The notes beneath the pieces are model-generated. The model did no database searches. It was given only the letters and a program-made list of their open reading frames with translations, and was not told the DNA's origin. Positions 34,380 to 43,952 of a stretch of DNA of 64,000 nt are shown here, one piece after another. The position numbers were made by a program, and so were the translations under genes. This DNA is from Flavobacterium algicola (GTDB lineage Bacteria; Bacteroidota; Bacteroidia; Flavobacteriales; Flavobacteriaceae). Where the stretch lies: positions 160,780 to 224,779 of the forward strand of contig NZ_JAJTUT010000005.1 of NCBI RefSeq assembly GCF_022399565.1, written 5' to 3'. Each line of letters opens with the position of its first letter. Position 1 is the stretch's first letter.

Positions 34380-35993
34380 ATGAATACAATAAAAAAATAT
34401 ATCAGTAAGGCCGCGAGTGCAGTAGCAATCGTTTCATTATTAGCAACCGTTTCTTGTGAAGACTACCTAGACGAACAACCGAGCACATCTATTGATTCTG
34501 GCTATGTGTATACCACCGAAGAGGGTTTAAAATCGGGCGTTGTAAGTTTATATACTTTCAACCGTGACCGTTACGATGATAGCGGTGAAGATTACATGGG
34601 CGGCGTGTACATGTCCTCCCGAAGTGATTTGGCGTTTTCAAGAAGTGGTTATACAGGTTTAGTAGGAAGGTATGAAAGAGGAGTCTCTTCGATCGATTTG
34701 GGAACGGAGTATGCTTCGCGCTTTTTTTGGAAACCATTTTACAAAATTGCCAACAAAGCAACTGACATTATTAATGCTGCAGAAAAAGTAGAAGGAATTG
34801 AAGACAAATCAAGAAATCAAATTATTGCAGAGGCAAAATTTTTTAGAGCCTACTCTTATTTTTACTTGTATAAAATGTACCATAATATCTTTGTGACTAC
34901 AGAATCTTATACAGTTGAGAATGCTTTTACACTTATCCAAGACAAATCATCTGAGGAGGAAATATTTGCACTACTAAACAGCGACTTACAATTTGCAATT
35001 GACAATCTAGAATGGAATGTAACTTTCGGTCGTGTGTCAAAAGGAACTGCAAAGCATGTCAAAGCACAAGTTGCTATGTGGCAGGGCAATTGGGAGGAAG
35101 CAAAAACACAAGCTTTGTCTGTGATTGAAGATCCTAGTTCTCCTCATAAATTACTGACATCTACAGCTGATGTTTTTAAAGGTAGCAGAAATCATACAGA
35201 ACAATTATTTGTAGTACAAGCCCAAGATGATATTTTGGGCGGTGGAGGTACTACCATGATTAATGCCAATTATGTGACGCAGTACTTTCAAATCACCGGA
35301 ATTGATGCAGACGTTGCTCAAGGTGGAAGAGGTTTCTCTAGAGTATTACCAAATAATTATTTATTGAATCTTCTAGCTCAGGATCCCAACGATACAAGAG
35401 ATGACAATACCTACTTTCGATTAAAATATTACTACAACACTGGAGCTGATACAGGTAAAGAAATTACAATTTACCAGCCAAAAGCTACACCTACAAGTCC
35501 TGATGGAACGTATGCTCTTTATTATCAAAGATTACATCCTTCATGTATAAAATTTACACAAGATGACGATGATGCCACTTCTTATTTGCAGCGTAGCAAT
35601 ATTCTAGTTTTAAGATTAGCAGAGACCTATTTAATTGCTGCCGAGGCAATACTAAGATCTGGCAGTGGCGATCCGTTACCGTACATTAATGCTATTAGAA
35701 CAAGAGCCAAAGCAGCAGCGCTTACAAGTTTGACATTGCAAGATATTTTAGATGAGAACGCACGAGAATTAGCTTTTGAGGGCGAACGTTGGTTTACATT
35801 AAAAAGATTTGGCGCAACTACCCTAAATACTCAGATGAGAAATTATTCGGGAGACGGAGCCTATTTTCCTGCGAATTTTGGCGGAAGCAAAGATCCAAGA
35901 ATCAACTGGCAGGATTACTATATCAACTTTGCCATTTTTCAAGAAGACTTGAATTTACTAGGACCTAATTACCCTCAAAATACAGGATATTAA
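34380..35993 (+). CDS. susD: SusD-type glycan-binding lipoprotein
   Basis: A 537-residue RagB/SusD lipoprotein that sits on top of the SusC barrel and binds the glycan. The lipobox is LLATVSC with C26 as the lipidated residue, followed by EDYLDEQPS, typical of the family start. TPR-like helices are visible, for example AEAKFFRAYSYFYLYKMY, and the C-terminal block LDENARELAFEGERWFTLKRFG is a SusD hallmark. It is cotranscribed with susC. A strong nested hairpin follows the stop, so expression of the enzyme genes downstream may be lower than that of susCD. Confidence 0.95.
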   Translation: MNTIKKYISKAASAVAIVSLLATVSCEDYLDEQPSTSIDSGYVYTTEEGLKSGVVSLYTFNRDRYDDSGEDYMGGVYMSSRSDLAFSRSGYTGLVGRYERGVSSIDLGTEYASRFFWKPFYKIANKATDIINAAEKVEGIEDKSRNQIIAEAKFFRAYSYFYLYKMYHNIFVTTESYTVENAFTLIQDKSSEEEIFALLNSDLQFAIDNLEWNVTFGRVSKGTAKHVKAQVAMWQGNWEEAKTQALSVIEDPSSPHKLLTSTADVFKGSRNHTEQLFVVQAQDDILGGGGTTMINANYVTQYFQITGIDADVAQGGRGFSRVLPNNYLLNLLAQDPNDTRDDNTYFRLKYYYNTGADTGKEITIYQPKATPTSPDGTYALYYQRLHPSCIKFTQDDDDATSYLQRSNILVLRLAETYLIAAEAILRSGSGDPLPYINAIRTRAKAAALTSLTLQDILDENARELAFEGERWFTLKRFGATTLNTQMRNYSGDGAYFPANFGGSKDPRINWQDYYINFAIFQEDLNLLGPNYPQNTGY

Positions 35994-36014
35994 TCCATAG
36001 TTACGATAATATAA

Positions 36015-36067
36015 AAGCTACGTTACAACACAAGAGTTCTATTTATGACTCTTGTGTTTTGTAGCTT
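36015..36067 (+). terminator. nested hairpin between susD and the enzyme genes
   Basis: An inner 10-bp stem ACACAAGAGT/ACTCTTGTGT (36028-36057) is followed by TTTT and enclosed by an outer AAGCTAC/GTAGCTT stem. It could terminate most transcripts after susD, leaving reduced read-through into the genes at 36094-42471. Confidence 0.65.
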
Positions 36068-36093
36068 AAATTAATGACTCTAAATTATAATTT

Positions 36094-37692
36094 ATGGCAG
36101 TTCTATCGATTAAGAAAAACAATAGGCACCTACTCATTTTCATTGCATTAGGTTTACTCTCTTGTAAAACAGTCTTGCAAAAAAGTGATTTTGCCTTCGC
36201 AAAAAATACTATCATTGCCCACAGAGGAGCGTGGAAAGCAAAAGGTGTACCTCAAAACTCCATTGCATCCTTACAAGAAGCCATCAGACTAGGATGTACA
36301 GGGTCTGAATTTGATGTACGTATGACTGCAGACAGTGTTCTTGTCATTGCGCATGATGCTACCTATAACAATTTAGAAGTAGAAGAAAATACGTATGCCA
36401 CTTTAGCAAAACATAAACTTGCTAATGGTGAAGCTTTACCTACGCTAAAACACTATTTACAAGCGGGTAGTACCAACAATAAGCATACAGGATTGGTCTG
36501 CGAAATTAAACCTTCAAAAATACCAGGTCGAAATACTTTTATCGCTCAAAAAGTATTAAAAATGGTAAAAGACGAAAAAGTCGAACGGTATATTCTTGCC
36601 TACATCAGCTTTAGTTACGAAATTTTAAAAGAACTGAAAGCGTTGGATAAATCGGTTGTAACGCAATATTTGGATGGTTCAAAACCTCCTGCACTATTGA
36701 AACAAGACGGCATTTCAGGGTTAGACTATTTGGTTTATAAATTGAAAAAAAGTCCTGAATGGATTAATGATGCTAAAGAACTGGGATTGACTTTAAACGC
36801 TTGGGTGGCCAACTCAACAGAAGATATTGACTGGTTACTAGCCAATGATTTTGATTTTATAACAACAGATGAACCCGAACTAGTATTCGAAATACTGAAA
36901 AAAAACTCTGACAAACAAGGCTATAAATTAGTATGGAGTGACGAGTTTAATTACAAAGGAAAACCAGATGATACCAAGTGGGGCTACGATTATGGTTTTA
37001 TAGCGAATGAGGAAAAGCAATATTTCACAGACAGTTTGAAAAATGCTAGAGTAGAAAATGGATACCTTATCATTGAAGCTCACAAAGAAAAGGTAATGAA
37101 CAAAGATTTTAAAAATCCAGAAATTAAAAGTTGGGCTAAATACAAAACGCAAATTGATTCTGCTAATTATTCTTCAGCTCGAATAAAAACCGAAGGGATT
37201 GCCGACTGGAAATACGGGCGAATAGAAGTTAGCGCCAAATTACCAAAGGGTCGCGGTATGTGGCCAGCCATTTGGATGCTAAGTGAAAACCGAAAAACTG
37301 TAGGCTGGCCAGAAAGTGGAGAGATAGACATCATGGAGCAAGTGGGTTATGATAATGATTTTATTCACGGCACCATACATAGCAAAGCTTTCAATCATAT
37401 AAAAGGTACTCAGAAAGGGAAAAAGATTTTCGTTAAGGATCCAAATGATACTTTCCACGTATACGCACTTGAATGGACACCTGAAAAAATTGATTTTATC
37501 GTTGACGACGTAGTGTACAACCATATAGTAAATAACCATACAAATACTGACAAATGGCCTTTTGATCAAAAATTTCATTTGATATTAAATGTATCGGTTG
37601 GCGGAATGTGGGGCGGACAAAAAGGGATTGATGACAGCATATTTCCTCAGCAAATGGTGGTCGATTATGTTCGAGTTTTTCAAAAAAAATAA
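36094..37692 (+). CDS. fusion lipoprotein: glycerophosphodiester phosphodiesterase + GH16 beta-glucanase
   Basis: A 532-residue two-domain enzyme. The lipobox GLLSC gives C24 as the lipid anchor. Residues about 38-270 are a GDPD TIM barrel with all key residues: H43-R44 in AHRGAW, E72 and D74 in GSEFDVRM, H87 in IAHDATYNN, and a later CEIKPS. Residues about 275-532 are a GH16 jelly roll (YKLVWSDEFNY at the start) with the catalytic E410-I-D412-I-M-E415 in GEIDIMEQVGY, the laminarinase-type pattern, and ERGMW-like GRGMWPAIWML. One chain therefore has a phosphodiesterase and an endo-beta-glucanase, both apparently intact. It follows susCD and precedes an EEP phosphodiesterase by 16 bases. The fusion is continuous with no frameshift. 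Confidence 0.9.
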   Translation: MAVLSIKKNNRHLLIFIALGLLSCKTVLQKSDFAFAKNTIIAHRGAWKAKGVPQNSIASLQEAIRLGCTGSEFDVRMTADSVLVIAHDATYNNLEVEENTYATLAKHKLANGEALPTLKHYLQAGSTNNKHTGLVCEIKPSKIPGRNTFIAQKVLKMVKDEKVERYILAYISFSYEILKELKALDKSVVTQYLDGSKPPALLKQDGISGLDYLVYKLKKSPEWINDAKELGLTLNAWVANSTEDIDWLLANDFDFITTDEPELVFEILKKNSDKQGYKLVWSDEFNYKGKPDDTKWGYDYGFIANEEKQYFTDSLKNARVENGYLIIEAHKEKVMNKDFKNPEIKSWAKYKTQIDSANYSSARIKTEGIADWKYGRIEVSAKLPKGRGMWPAIWMLSENRKTVGWPESGEIDIMEQVGYDNDFIHGTIHSKAFNHIKGTQKGKKIFVKDPNDTFHVYALEWTPEKIDFIVDDVVYNHIVNNHTNTDKWPFDQKFHLILNVSVGGMWGGQKGIDDSIFPQQMVVDYVRVFQKK

Positions 37693-37708
37693 ATAAACAT
37701 TTTTAAAC

Positions 37709-38545
37709 ATGAAAAAATATATTTTCTTACTAATGGCAATAACAACCTTTACAAATGGGATCAGTCAAAATTACAAAATGATGACGTACAACCTTCGTTT
37801 AGATGTAACTTCCGACGGCGAAAATGCATGGAAAAATCGCAAAGATTTTTTAAGCAAACAAGTATTGTTTTTTGCACCAGATATTATGGGTGTTCAAGAA
37901 GCAAAACCGAATCAAATGGAAGATTTGAAAAAATCACTTACAAATTATGCTGCTATAGGTTTAGGACGTGATGGCGATCAAAAAGGAGAGCATTCTTCTA
38001 TATTTTACAATACTAAAAAATTTAAAGTTGAACAAGTAAATACTTTCTGGCTGTCTCCAACACCAGACAAAGTTTCTATGGGTTGGGATGCCGCTTATCC
38101 TAGAATTTGTACTTATGCATTGTTTACAGATATTGAAAAACATACCAAAATCTGGTTTTTCAATACGCATTTAGATCATATTGGCCCATTAGCACAATTA
38201 AATGGAATGAAACAAATTGAGCAAAAAATAGCAGAGGTAAACACAAAAAAATATCCTGTGATACTTACAGGTGACTTCAACGTTGAGCCAGATAGTGAAT
38301 TGATCAAAGAATTATCTCAAATCATGGTGAACACACAATCTGCTGCTCAATTGACTTTTGGACCTTCCGGGTCTTTTAATGGTTTCAAATTTAATGAACC
38401 TGTGACCCGCAAGATTGATTATATTTTTACTTCAAATTCCAAAAAAATCAAGGTCCACAAATATGCTGTTTTAAGTGAATCGATTGATTTAAAATATCCT
38501 TCAGACCATTTTCCTATTTATGTTGATTTGTCCATCGATAAATAA
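37709..38545 (+). CDS. exported endonuclease/exonuclease/phosphatase family protein
   Basis: A 278-residue member of the EEP superfamily, metal-dependent enzymes that cut phosphodiester bonds in nucleic acids, sphingolipids or inositol phosphates. A signal peptide (about 1-19, ending GISQN) means it acts outside the cytoplasm. Key motifs are present: MTYNLRLD, GVQEAKPNQ (metal glutamate), NTHLDHIG, LTGDFNVEPDSE and the terminal SDHFPIYVD. Nothing points to DNA as substrate; the gene lies in a glycan locus, 16 bases after the GDPD-GH16 fusion, so a phosphodiester substituent on a glycan is the more likely target. Such EEP proteins recur in Bacteroidota utilisation loci. Confidence 0.85.
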   Translation: MKKYIFLLMAITTFTNGISQNYKMMTYNLRLDVTSDGENAWKNRKDFLSKQVLFFAPDIMGVQEAKPNQMEDLKKSLTNYAAIGLGRDGDQKGEHSSIFYNTKKFKVEQVNTFWLSPTPDKVSMGWDAAYPRICTYALFTDIEKHTKIWFFNTHLDHIGPLAQLNGMKQIEQKIAEVNTKKYPVILTGDFNVEPDSELIKELSQIMVNTQSAAQLTFGPSGSFNGFKFNEPVTRKIDYIFTSNSKKIKVHKYAVLSESIDLKYPSDHFPIYVDLSIDK

Positions 38546-38654
38546 CATAGGATGATAATGGTGGATTAAGATTTTTTGATGTTTAAATTAGAAACAATGA
38601 TGTCTTATGATGCATTTACTTTTAAAATCAGAAAACTTTTAAAGAACCAACACT

Positions 38655-40136
38655 ATGAAAAAACTATTATTTCTTGCCGTATTCTTTGGTTTACTTTCCT
38701 GTAAAAACTATGCACAGGCATTTAAAAAAGATTTGGCACCGAATATTCTTTTGATAATCCTAGACGATCAAGGATATGCTGACTTTGCTCCCTTTAAAAA
38801 CCACGACACCACTGCTGATACCCCAAATATGGCAAAATTAGCAGCAACAGGAACGGTTTATACCGAAGCTTATACAACGGCACCTGTATGTAGCCCATCA
38901 AGAGCGGGTATGTTGACGGGGAAAAATCAAATTCGCTGGGATAAAAATGCCAGTTGGGGACCAGGATTACCAAAAAATGTAAAGACGATTCCCGAATACT
39001 TGAAACAAGCAGGTTATGCAACGGCAAGAATTGGGAAAAATGATTTAGGAAAAAATTTCCACAAATATAATGTTAGAGAATATCCTACTAAGCATGGTTA
39101 TGATGAGTTTTTAGGTTTCAGTGCGCATGCACATGATTACTGGTTACTTTCACAAGAAATGAAAGATAAAACTCCAGATCCTAATGGGACTAGTGCTGCA
39201 TTGGGGCCATTGATGCATAATGACGGCATAAAAAGTTACAGCGACGGATACTTGACGGATATTTTGACAAATGAAGCCGTTGATTACATCCATAAGTCAA
39301 AAAACAAACCATTTTATTTGACTTTGGCCTACAATTCTGTACATCATTTAATTCATGAGGTTCCGCAAAAATACTTGGATAAATACAATGTCAAACCAAT
39401 CCCAAATTACAATCCCGCTGACCAAGAAGGATTTGAAAAATACAAACCAGGAACGTATGGTGCGTATTATGACAAATATTCTCGTCTTGGAGCAATACAA
39501 GATGAAGATTTACGTAAATATTATCTAGCAAACATCAACTGTTTGGATGATAACATAGGTAAGGTCTTGGATGCCCTTAAAAAAGAAGGCATTGACAAAA
39601 ACACCCTAATTATTTTTATATCTGATAATGGTGGAACACCACTTAATGGGGCTAATAACAGTCCGCTTACAGCTGGTAAATACTCTTTGTGGGAAGGCGG
39701 AATTCGCGTACCAATGGCGATAAGTTGGCCGGGGAAAATTGAAGCAGGTAAGACTGTAGATGAATATGTGTCGGCAATGGATATTCTGCCAACAATTGTG
39801 GGAGCAGCAGGAGTCCCCATCACTGATGCAACCTTAGACGGGATAAGTTTGATGAAACCTCCTGTGAAAGACCGAGTTTTGGTTTGGAAATGGCAAAAAA
39901 CATGGGCGATCAGAATAGGAGATTGGAAATTAACCAATACGGATGAGGATCACTGGAAAAGCCGCCCCAGTAATTTATACATAGCACCCATCAGAAATGA
40001 TTTGTCTCTCAAATTATTTGATGTAAAAAATGATCCAGGGGAACGAAAAGATCTGTCCTTAGTGAACATTAAAAAGGTAAAAGAATTAGAGGCAGCATAC
40101 CAAGACTGGTGCACTGCTAACATAGGAAAATATTAA
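38655..40136 (+). CDS. sulfatase-family lipoprotein
   Basis: A 493-residue type I (S1) sulfatase fold protein. The lipobox FFGLLSC makes C16 the lipidated residue. The formylglycine site is intact: C79-S-P-S-R83 in APVCSPSRAGMLTG, requiring an anaerobic or FGE-type maturase to convert the cysteine. Metal ligands D37-D38 in LLIILDDQGYADF and ISDNGGTPLNG are in place. It would remove sulfate esters from a polysaccharide, although some members of the fold act on phosphate or phosphonate esters. It lies 109 bases after the EEP gene and 10 bases before the GH3 gene, inside the utilisation locus. No dedicated maturase gene is nearby; GldJ at 43953 has a related fold but is not an enzyme. Confidence 0.88.
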   Translation: MKKLLFLAVFFGLLSCKNYAQAFKKDLAPNILLIILDDQGYADFAPFKNHDTTADTPNMAKLAATGTVYTEAYTTAPVCSPSRAGMLTGKNQIRWDKNASWGPGLPKNVKTIPEYLKQAGYATARIGKNDLGKNFHKYNVREYPTKHGYDEFLGFSAHAHDYWLLSQEMKDKTPDPNGTSAALGPLMHNDGIKSYSDGYLTDILTNEAVDYIHKSKNKPFYLTLAYNSVHHLIHEVPQKYLDKYNVKPIPNYNPADQEGFEKYKPGTYGAYYDKYSRLGAIQDEDLRKYYLANINCLDDNIGKVLDALKKEGIDKNTLIIFISDNGGTPLNGANNSPLTAGKYSLWEGGIRVPMAISWPGKIEAGKTVDEYVSAMDILPTIVGAAGVPITDATLDGISLMKPPVKDRVLVWKWQKTWAIRIGDWKLTNTDEDHWKSRPSNLYIAPIRNDLSLKLFDVKNDPGERKDLSLVNIKKVKELEAAYQDWCTANIGKY

Positions 40137-40146
40137 AATTTATTAG

Positions 40147-42471
40147 ATGACAAAGCAAATTCGATCCATCACAGTTCTAGTATTACTTACTGCTATTTCT
40201 TATGGATTTAAAAAACATACGATTGAGAGTACACTTATTGACCCACCAACAAAACAAAACCAGCAAATAGAACGAAAGGTCGATTCCGTCTTAGGATTGA
40301 TGCGCCTCAATGAGAAAATTGGGCAATTGGTGCAGTATAGTGGTAAGTGGAATGCTACTGGGCCTTCCTCATCAAATGGCGATCAGCATAAATTAGAAAA
40401 ATTAAAGAACGGCGAAGTGGGCTCGATGTTAAACATTGCTTCTGTTGCGTCTATTAGAGAAACTCAAAAAATTGTAATGGAAAATTCACGCCTGAAAATT
40501 CCGTTAATTTTTGGTTATGATGTAATTCATGGCTACAAAACGATCTTTCCTATTCCGCTAGGTGAGAGTGCTAGTTGGGATTTAGAATTAATGAAACTCA
40601 CCGCATCTGTCGCTGCAAAGGAAACTGCTGCTTCGGGCATACAATGGACTTTTGCACCCATGATTGACGTTTCTCGTGATGCACGTTGGGGACGTATTAT
40701 GGAAGGCGCAGGTGAGGATACCTATTTAAATTCCGTTATAGGTGTTGCTCGCATCCAAGGATTTCAAGGTGAGGATTTATCATTAAATACAACTATAGCT
40801 GCCTGTGCAAAACATTTTGCAGGTTATGGTTTTGCCGAAGCAGGTCGAGATTACAACACTGTTAATATAGGCGATTACGAATTACACAATAGTATTTTGC
40901 CTCCTTTTAAAGCAGCTGCAGATGCTGGTGTTGCCACTTTCATGAATTCCTTTAATGAGATAGATGGGATTCCTTCAACAGGAAACAAGATGCTACAGAG
41001 AGACATTTTGAAAGGTGATTGGGCCTGGGATGGATTCATGGTTTCAGATTGGGGATCAATTGGCGAAATGATAGCACATGGCTATGCCAAAGACAAAAAA
41101 CAAGCCGCTCAAATAGCACTTAACGCGGGGAGTGATATGGATATGGAATCCTATGCTTATGAAGCACATCTGGCCAATTTGTTGGGAGAGAATAAAATCA
41201 GCATTGCCCATCTTGATGACGCCGTAAAACGTGTTTTAAGAATAAAATTCAGATTAGGACTTTTTGATGATCCCTACAAATACTGTGATGAGAAAAGAGA
41301 GAAAACCGAAATTTATACTAAAGAAAATTTAGCGATTGCTCGTGATGCTGCTAAAAAATCAATTGTACTTTTAAAAAATAAAACTAATTTATTACCCTTA
41401 TCTAAAGAGATTAAAAGCATTGCCGTTATTGGTCCTCTGGCAAATGATAAAGATGCACCACTAGGAAACTGGAGAGGAAAGGGCGAGTATAATTCGGCAG
41501 TATCTTTACTTGAAGGAGTAAAGAATGCTGTAGGGAAAAACACTAAAATCTATTACGAAAAAGGAGCGGACTTAACGATCCCTAATTTAAAGCCAGGAGA
41601 GAATCAGTTTTTATACCCCTTAAAGTTCAATACCACCGATGTCTCTGGAATACCTGCAGCTGTCGAAGCCGCTAAAAAAGCTGATGTCGTATTGATGGCA
41701 ATTGGCGAAAGCGCTTTTCAAACAGGTGAAGGAAGAAGCCAGACTAACATTGGTCTCTTGGGGGTGCAAAAACAACTGCTAGAAGCAGTTTATAAAGTGA
41801 ACAAAAACGTGGTCATTGTTCTAATGAACGGACGACCAATGGATATTTCTTGGGCTGCAGAAAACATTCCAACGATTTTAGAATGTTGGTTTTTAGGTTC
41901 AGAATCTGGAAATGCCATTGCAGATGTATTATTTGGAGATTACAATCCTTCTGGTAAATTGCCGGTATCGTTCCCGCGCAATGTGGGACAAGAACCCTTA
42001 TACTACAATCAAAAAAATACAGGTAGACCAAACAGTCCTGCTCATGTTACCTATTCAGGTTATACAGATGCAGCAAAGACAGCTTTGTATCCGTTTGGTT
42101 ATGGATTGAGTTACTCTACTTTCGATTATAAAAATTTGAAACTTGATAAAAATGAAATTTCAATAAATGGAGTAATAAAAGCTTCTGTCGAAGTGACTAA
42201 TGAGGGAACTAGAGACGGAGAAGAAGTTATTCAATTATACATTAGAGATTTAATAGGCAGCATTACTCGCCCCGTAAAAGAGTTAAAAGCTTTCGAAAAG
42301 ACAATGATTAAAGCCGGACAAACAAAAACAATTCACTTTACCATAGATGCTACAATGCTACAATTTTACACTGTAAATAAAATATGGGAAGTAGAAGCGG
42401 GTGATTTTAATGTATGGATTGGCGGAAACTCTAATGCTGCGTTAAAAGCGTCATTTGTAGTCAAAGAATAA
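40147..42471 (+). CDS. bglX: GH3 beta-glucosidase
   Basis: A 774-residue family 3 glycoside hydrolase that releases glucose from beta-gluco-oligosaccharides. A hydrophobic N-terminus (about 7-21) is a likely signal peptide, placing it in the periplasm. The N-terminal barrel has GYDVIHGYKTIFPIPLGESA and the nucleophile D301 in GFMVSDWGS. The C-terminal alpha/beta sandwich has SIVLLKNKTNLLPL, IGPLAND and GEGRSQTNIGLLG. A fibronectin III-like tail ends the protein (GEEVIQLYIRDLIGSITRP). It is the last gene of the locus, 10 bases after the sulfatase, with a terminator downstream. It would finish the breakdown of oligosaccharides made by the GH16 domain. Confidence 0.93.
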   Translation: MTKQIRSITVLVLLTAISYGFKKHTIESTLIDPPTKQNQQIERKVDSVLGLMRLNEKIGQLVQYSGKWNATGPSSSNGDQHKLEKLKNGEVGSMLNIASVASIRETQKIVMENSRLKIPLIFGYDVIHGYKTIFPIPLGESASWDLELMKLTASVAAKETAASGIQWTFAPMIDVSRDARWGRIMEGAGEDTYLNSVIGVARIQGFQGEDLSLNTTIAACAKHFAGYGFAEAGRDYNTVNIGDYELHNSILPPFKAAADAGVATFMNSFNEIDGIPSTGNKMLQRDILKGDWAWDGFMVSDWGSIGEMIAHGYAKDKKQAAQIALNAGSDMDMESYAYEAHLANLLGENKISIAHLDDAVKRVLRIKFRLGLFDDPYKYCDEKREKTEIYTKENLAIARDAAKKSIVLLKNKTNLLPLSKEIKSIAVIGPLANDKDAPLGNWRGKGEYNSAVSLLEGVKNAVGKNTKIYYEKGADLTIPNLKPGENQFLYPLKFNTTDVSGIPAAVEAAKKADVVLMAIGESAFQTGEGRSQTNIGLLGVQKQLLEAVYKVNKNVVIVLMNGRPMDISWAAENIPTILECWFLGSESGNAIADVLFGDYNPSGKLPVSFPRNVGQEPLYYNQKNTGRPNSPAHVTYSGYTDAAKTALYPFGYGLSYSTFDYKNLKLDKNEISINGVIKASVEVTNEGTRDGEEVIQLYIRDLIGSITRPVKELKAFEKTMIKAGQTKTIHFTIDATMLQFYTVNKIWEVEAGDFNVWIGGNSNAALKASFVVKE

Positions 42472-42547
42472 TACTAAACAGCTTTCTAATCAATAAAAGT
42501 TCTCCCCTTGATAATAAAATGAATACCAAATAATTGCTTACTAAATC

Positions 42548-42582
42548 AAAAAACTCCAGTATTGCTACTGGAGTTTTTTTTA
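42548..42582. terminator. bidirectional terminator between bglX and murF
   Basis: CTCCAGTA and TACTGGAG pair around a 4-base loop with A and T runs on either side, between two convergent genes. Confidence 0.9.
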
Positions 42583-42604
42583 TTATTTATCTAGTTTACA
42601 TCAA

Positions 42605-43888
42605 TTATAAATAATTCAAACTTCTTTCAAGTGCCATTCCTCTAGAACCCTTTATCAAAATCATACTATCAGAAAATAAATTATCTTTCAAGTACTTTTC
42701 AAAATCTGCAAAAGTTTTATAGAATTCAAAATTGGATTTAACGATTCTATTTTCATAAAAATTTTCTCCAACAAAAAAGCTTTTTACATCATCTCCAATC
42801 ACTTCAGATATAATTAACGCTTTGTGTTCTTGCAGACTTTCTTCGCCCAACTCAAACATATCACCTAAAATCATAACCTTATTTAAATCTTGAAGCTGCA
42901 CAAAATTTTGAATAGCAACGGCCATACTGCTAGGATTTGCATTGTAAGCATCCATAATAATTTTATTCGTACCCTTGCTCATCAACTGCGACCTATTATT
43001 CTCTGGTACATAACCCTCCAAAGCTGTTTTTATAGCCAATTCATCCACTTCAAGATATTTTCCAATGGTAATCGCAGCATTGACATTATTAGCATTGTAT
43101 AAGCCTATCATTTGCGATTTAATGATAACATCATTAAAACTAATCGCTACAAAAGGATCTGCTTTTACAGCAGCTATGTTAACATCGGCATGACTTTTAT
43201 GAATACCAAATGAAAAGCTTCTTATACCCAAACTTTTCTCTAGCTGGATAGCATCTTCAAGATTCACAAACGCGAGACCATCAGAAGCGCGAAGATAATG
43301 ATACATTTCACTCTTCCCCTTTATAACACCTTCTACTCCACCAAAACCTTCCAAATGAGCTTTGCCAAAATTAGTTATGTAACCATAATTAGGGGTCGCT
43401 AATTCACAAAGAAATTCAATTTCCTTTTGATGATTCGCCCCCATTTCTACGATCCCGATTTCAGTATCTTTAGTAAAAGACAACAAAGTTAATGGAACAC
43501 CAATATGATTATTTAAATTACCTACAGTTGCTTTAGTATTGAATTTTTCAGCCAGAACAACTTGTATCAATTCTTTTGTAGTTGTTTTACCATTACTTCC
43601 CGTAAGCGCAACAATGGGTAGCTTTAAATAATTTCTATGAAATTGTGCTAATTTTTGTAAAGTTTCCAAACTATCTTCTACCAGTATAGTTTGATCATTT
43701 ATATAGAAATCTTCATTATCAATGATCACATATGAAGCACCTTTATCAATAGCTTCTTTGGCAAAAGTATTTGCATCAAAACGATCTCCCTTTATAGCAA
43801 CAAACATTGAGTTCGCCTCAATTTTACGAGTATCAATCGAAACTGAACTACAGCTTAAAAACAGCTTGTGAATAGCACTAATATCCAT
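42605..43888 (-). CDS. murF: UDP-MurNAc-tripeptide--D-alanyl-D-alanine ligase
   Basis: A 427-residue Mur ligase that adds D-Ala-D-Ala to UDP-MurNAc-tripeptide, the last cytoplasmic step in making the peptidoglycan precursor. The P-loop is ALTGSNGKTTTKELIQ (about residues 94-109). MurF-type blocks include SIDTRKIEANSMFVAIKG at the N-terminus, EMGANHQKEIEFL, GLYNANNVNAAI and MDAYNANPSSM. Length is normal. It lies downstream of gldJ on the same strand, separated by a hairpin terminator, so it may be read partly from the gldJ promoter. Other mur genes are not in the window. Confidence 0.95.
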   Translation of the reverse strand: MDISAIHKLFLSCSSVSIDTRKIEANSMFVAIKGDRFDANTFAKEAIDKGASYVIIDNEDFYINDQTILVEDSLETLQKLAQFHRNYLKLPIVALTGSNGKTTTKELIQVVLAEKFNTKATVGNLNNHIGVPLTLLSFTKDTEIGIVEMGANHQKEIEFLCELATPNYGYITNFGKAHLEGFGGVEGVIKGKSEMYHYLRASDGLAFVNLEDAIQLEKSLGIRSFSFGIHKSHADVNIAAVKADPFVAISFNDVIIKSQMIGLYNANNVNAAITIGKYLEVDELAIKTALEGYVPENNRSQLMSKGTNKIIMDAYNANPSSMAVAIQNFVQLQDLNKVMILGDMFELGEESLQEHKALIISEVIGDDVKSFFVGENFYENRIVKSNFEFYKTFADFEKYLKDNLFSDSMILIKGSRGMALERSLNYL

Positions 43889-43904
43889 TTGAAAGAGTGT
43901 TAAA

Positions 43905-43935
43905 AAGTAAAAGCCCTAATCAAAGGGCTTTTACT
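43905..43935 (-). terminator. terminator between gldJ and murF
   Basis: GTAAAAGCCCT (43906-43916) and AGGGCTTTTAC (43923-43933) form a perfect 11-bp stem with a 6-base loop. It is 18 bases after the gldJ stop and 17 bases before murF. Confidence 0.8.
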
Positions 43936-43952
43936 GTATATTATGTTTTATT

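Noticed and set aside
39521..39937. 138-codon open frame opposite the sulfatase gene
   Set aside because: Antisense to a gene with intact catalytic motifs; composition is that of a shadow frame.
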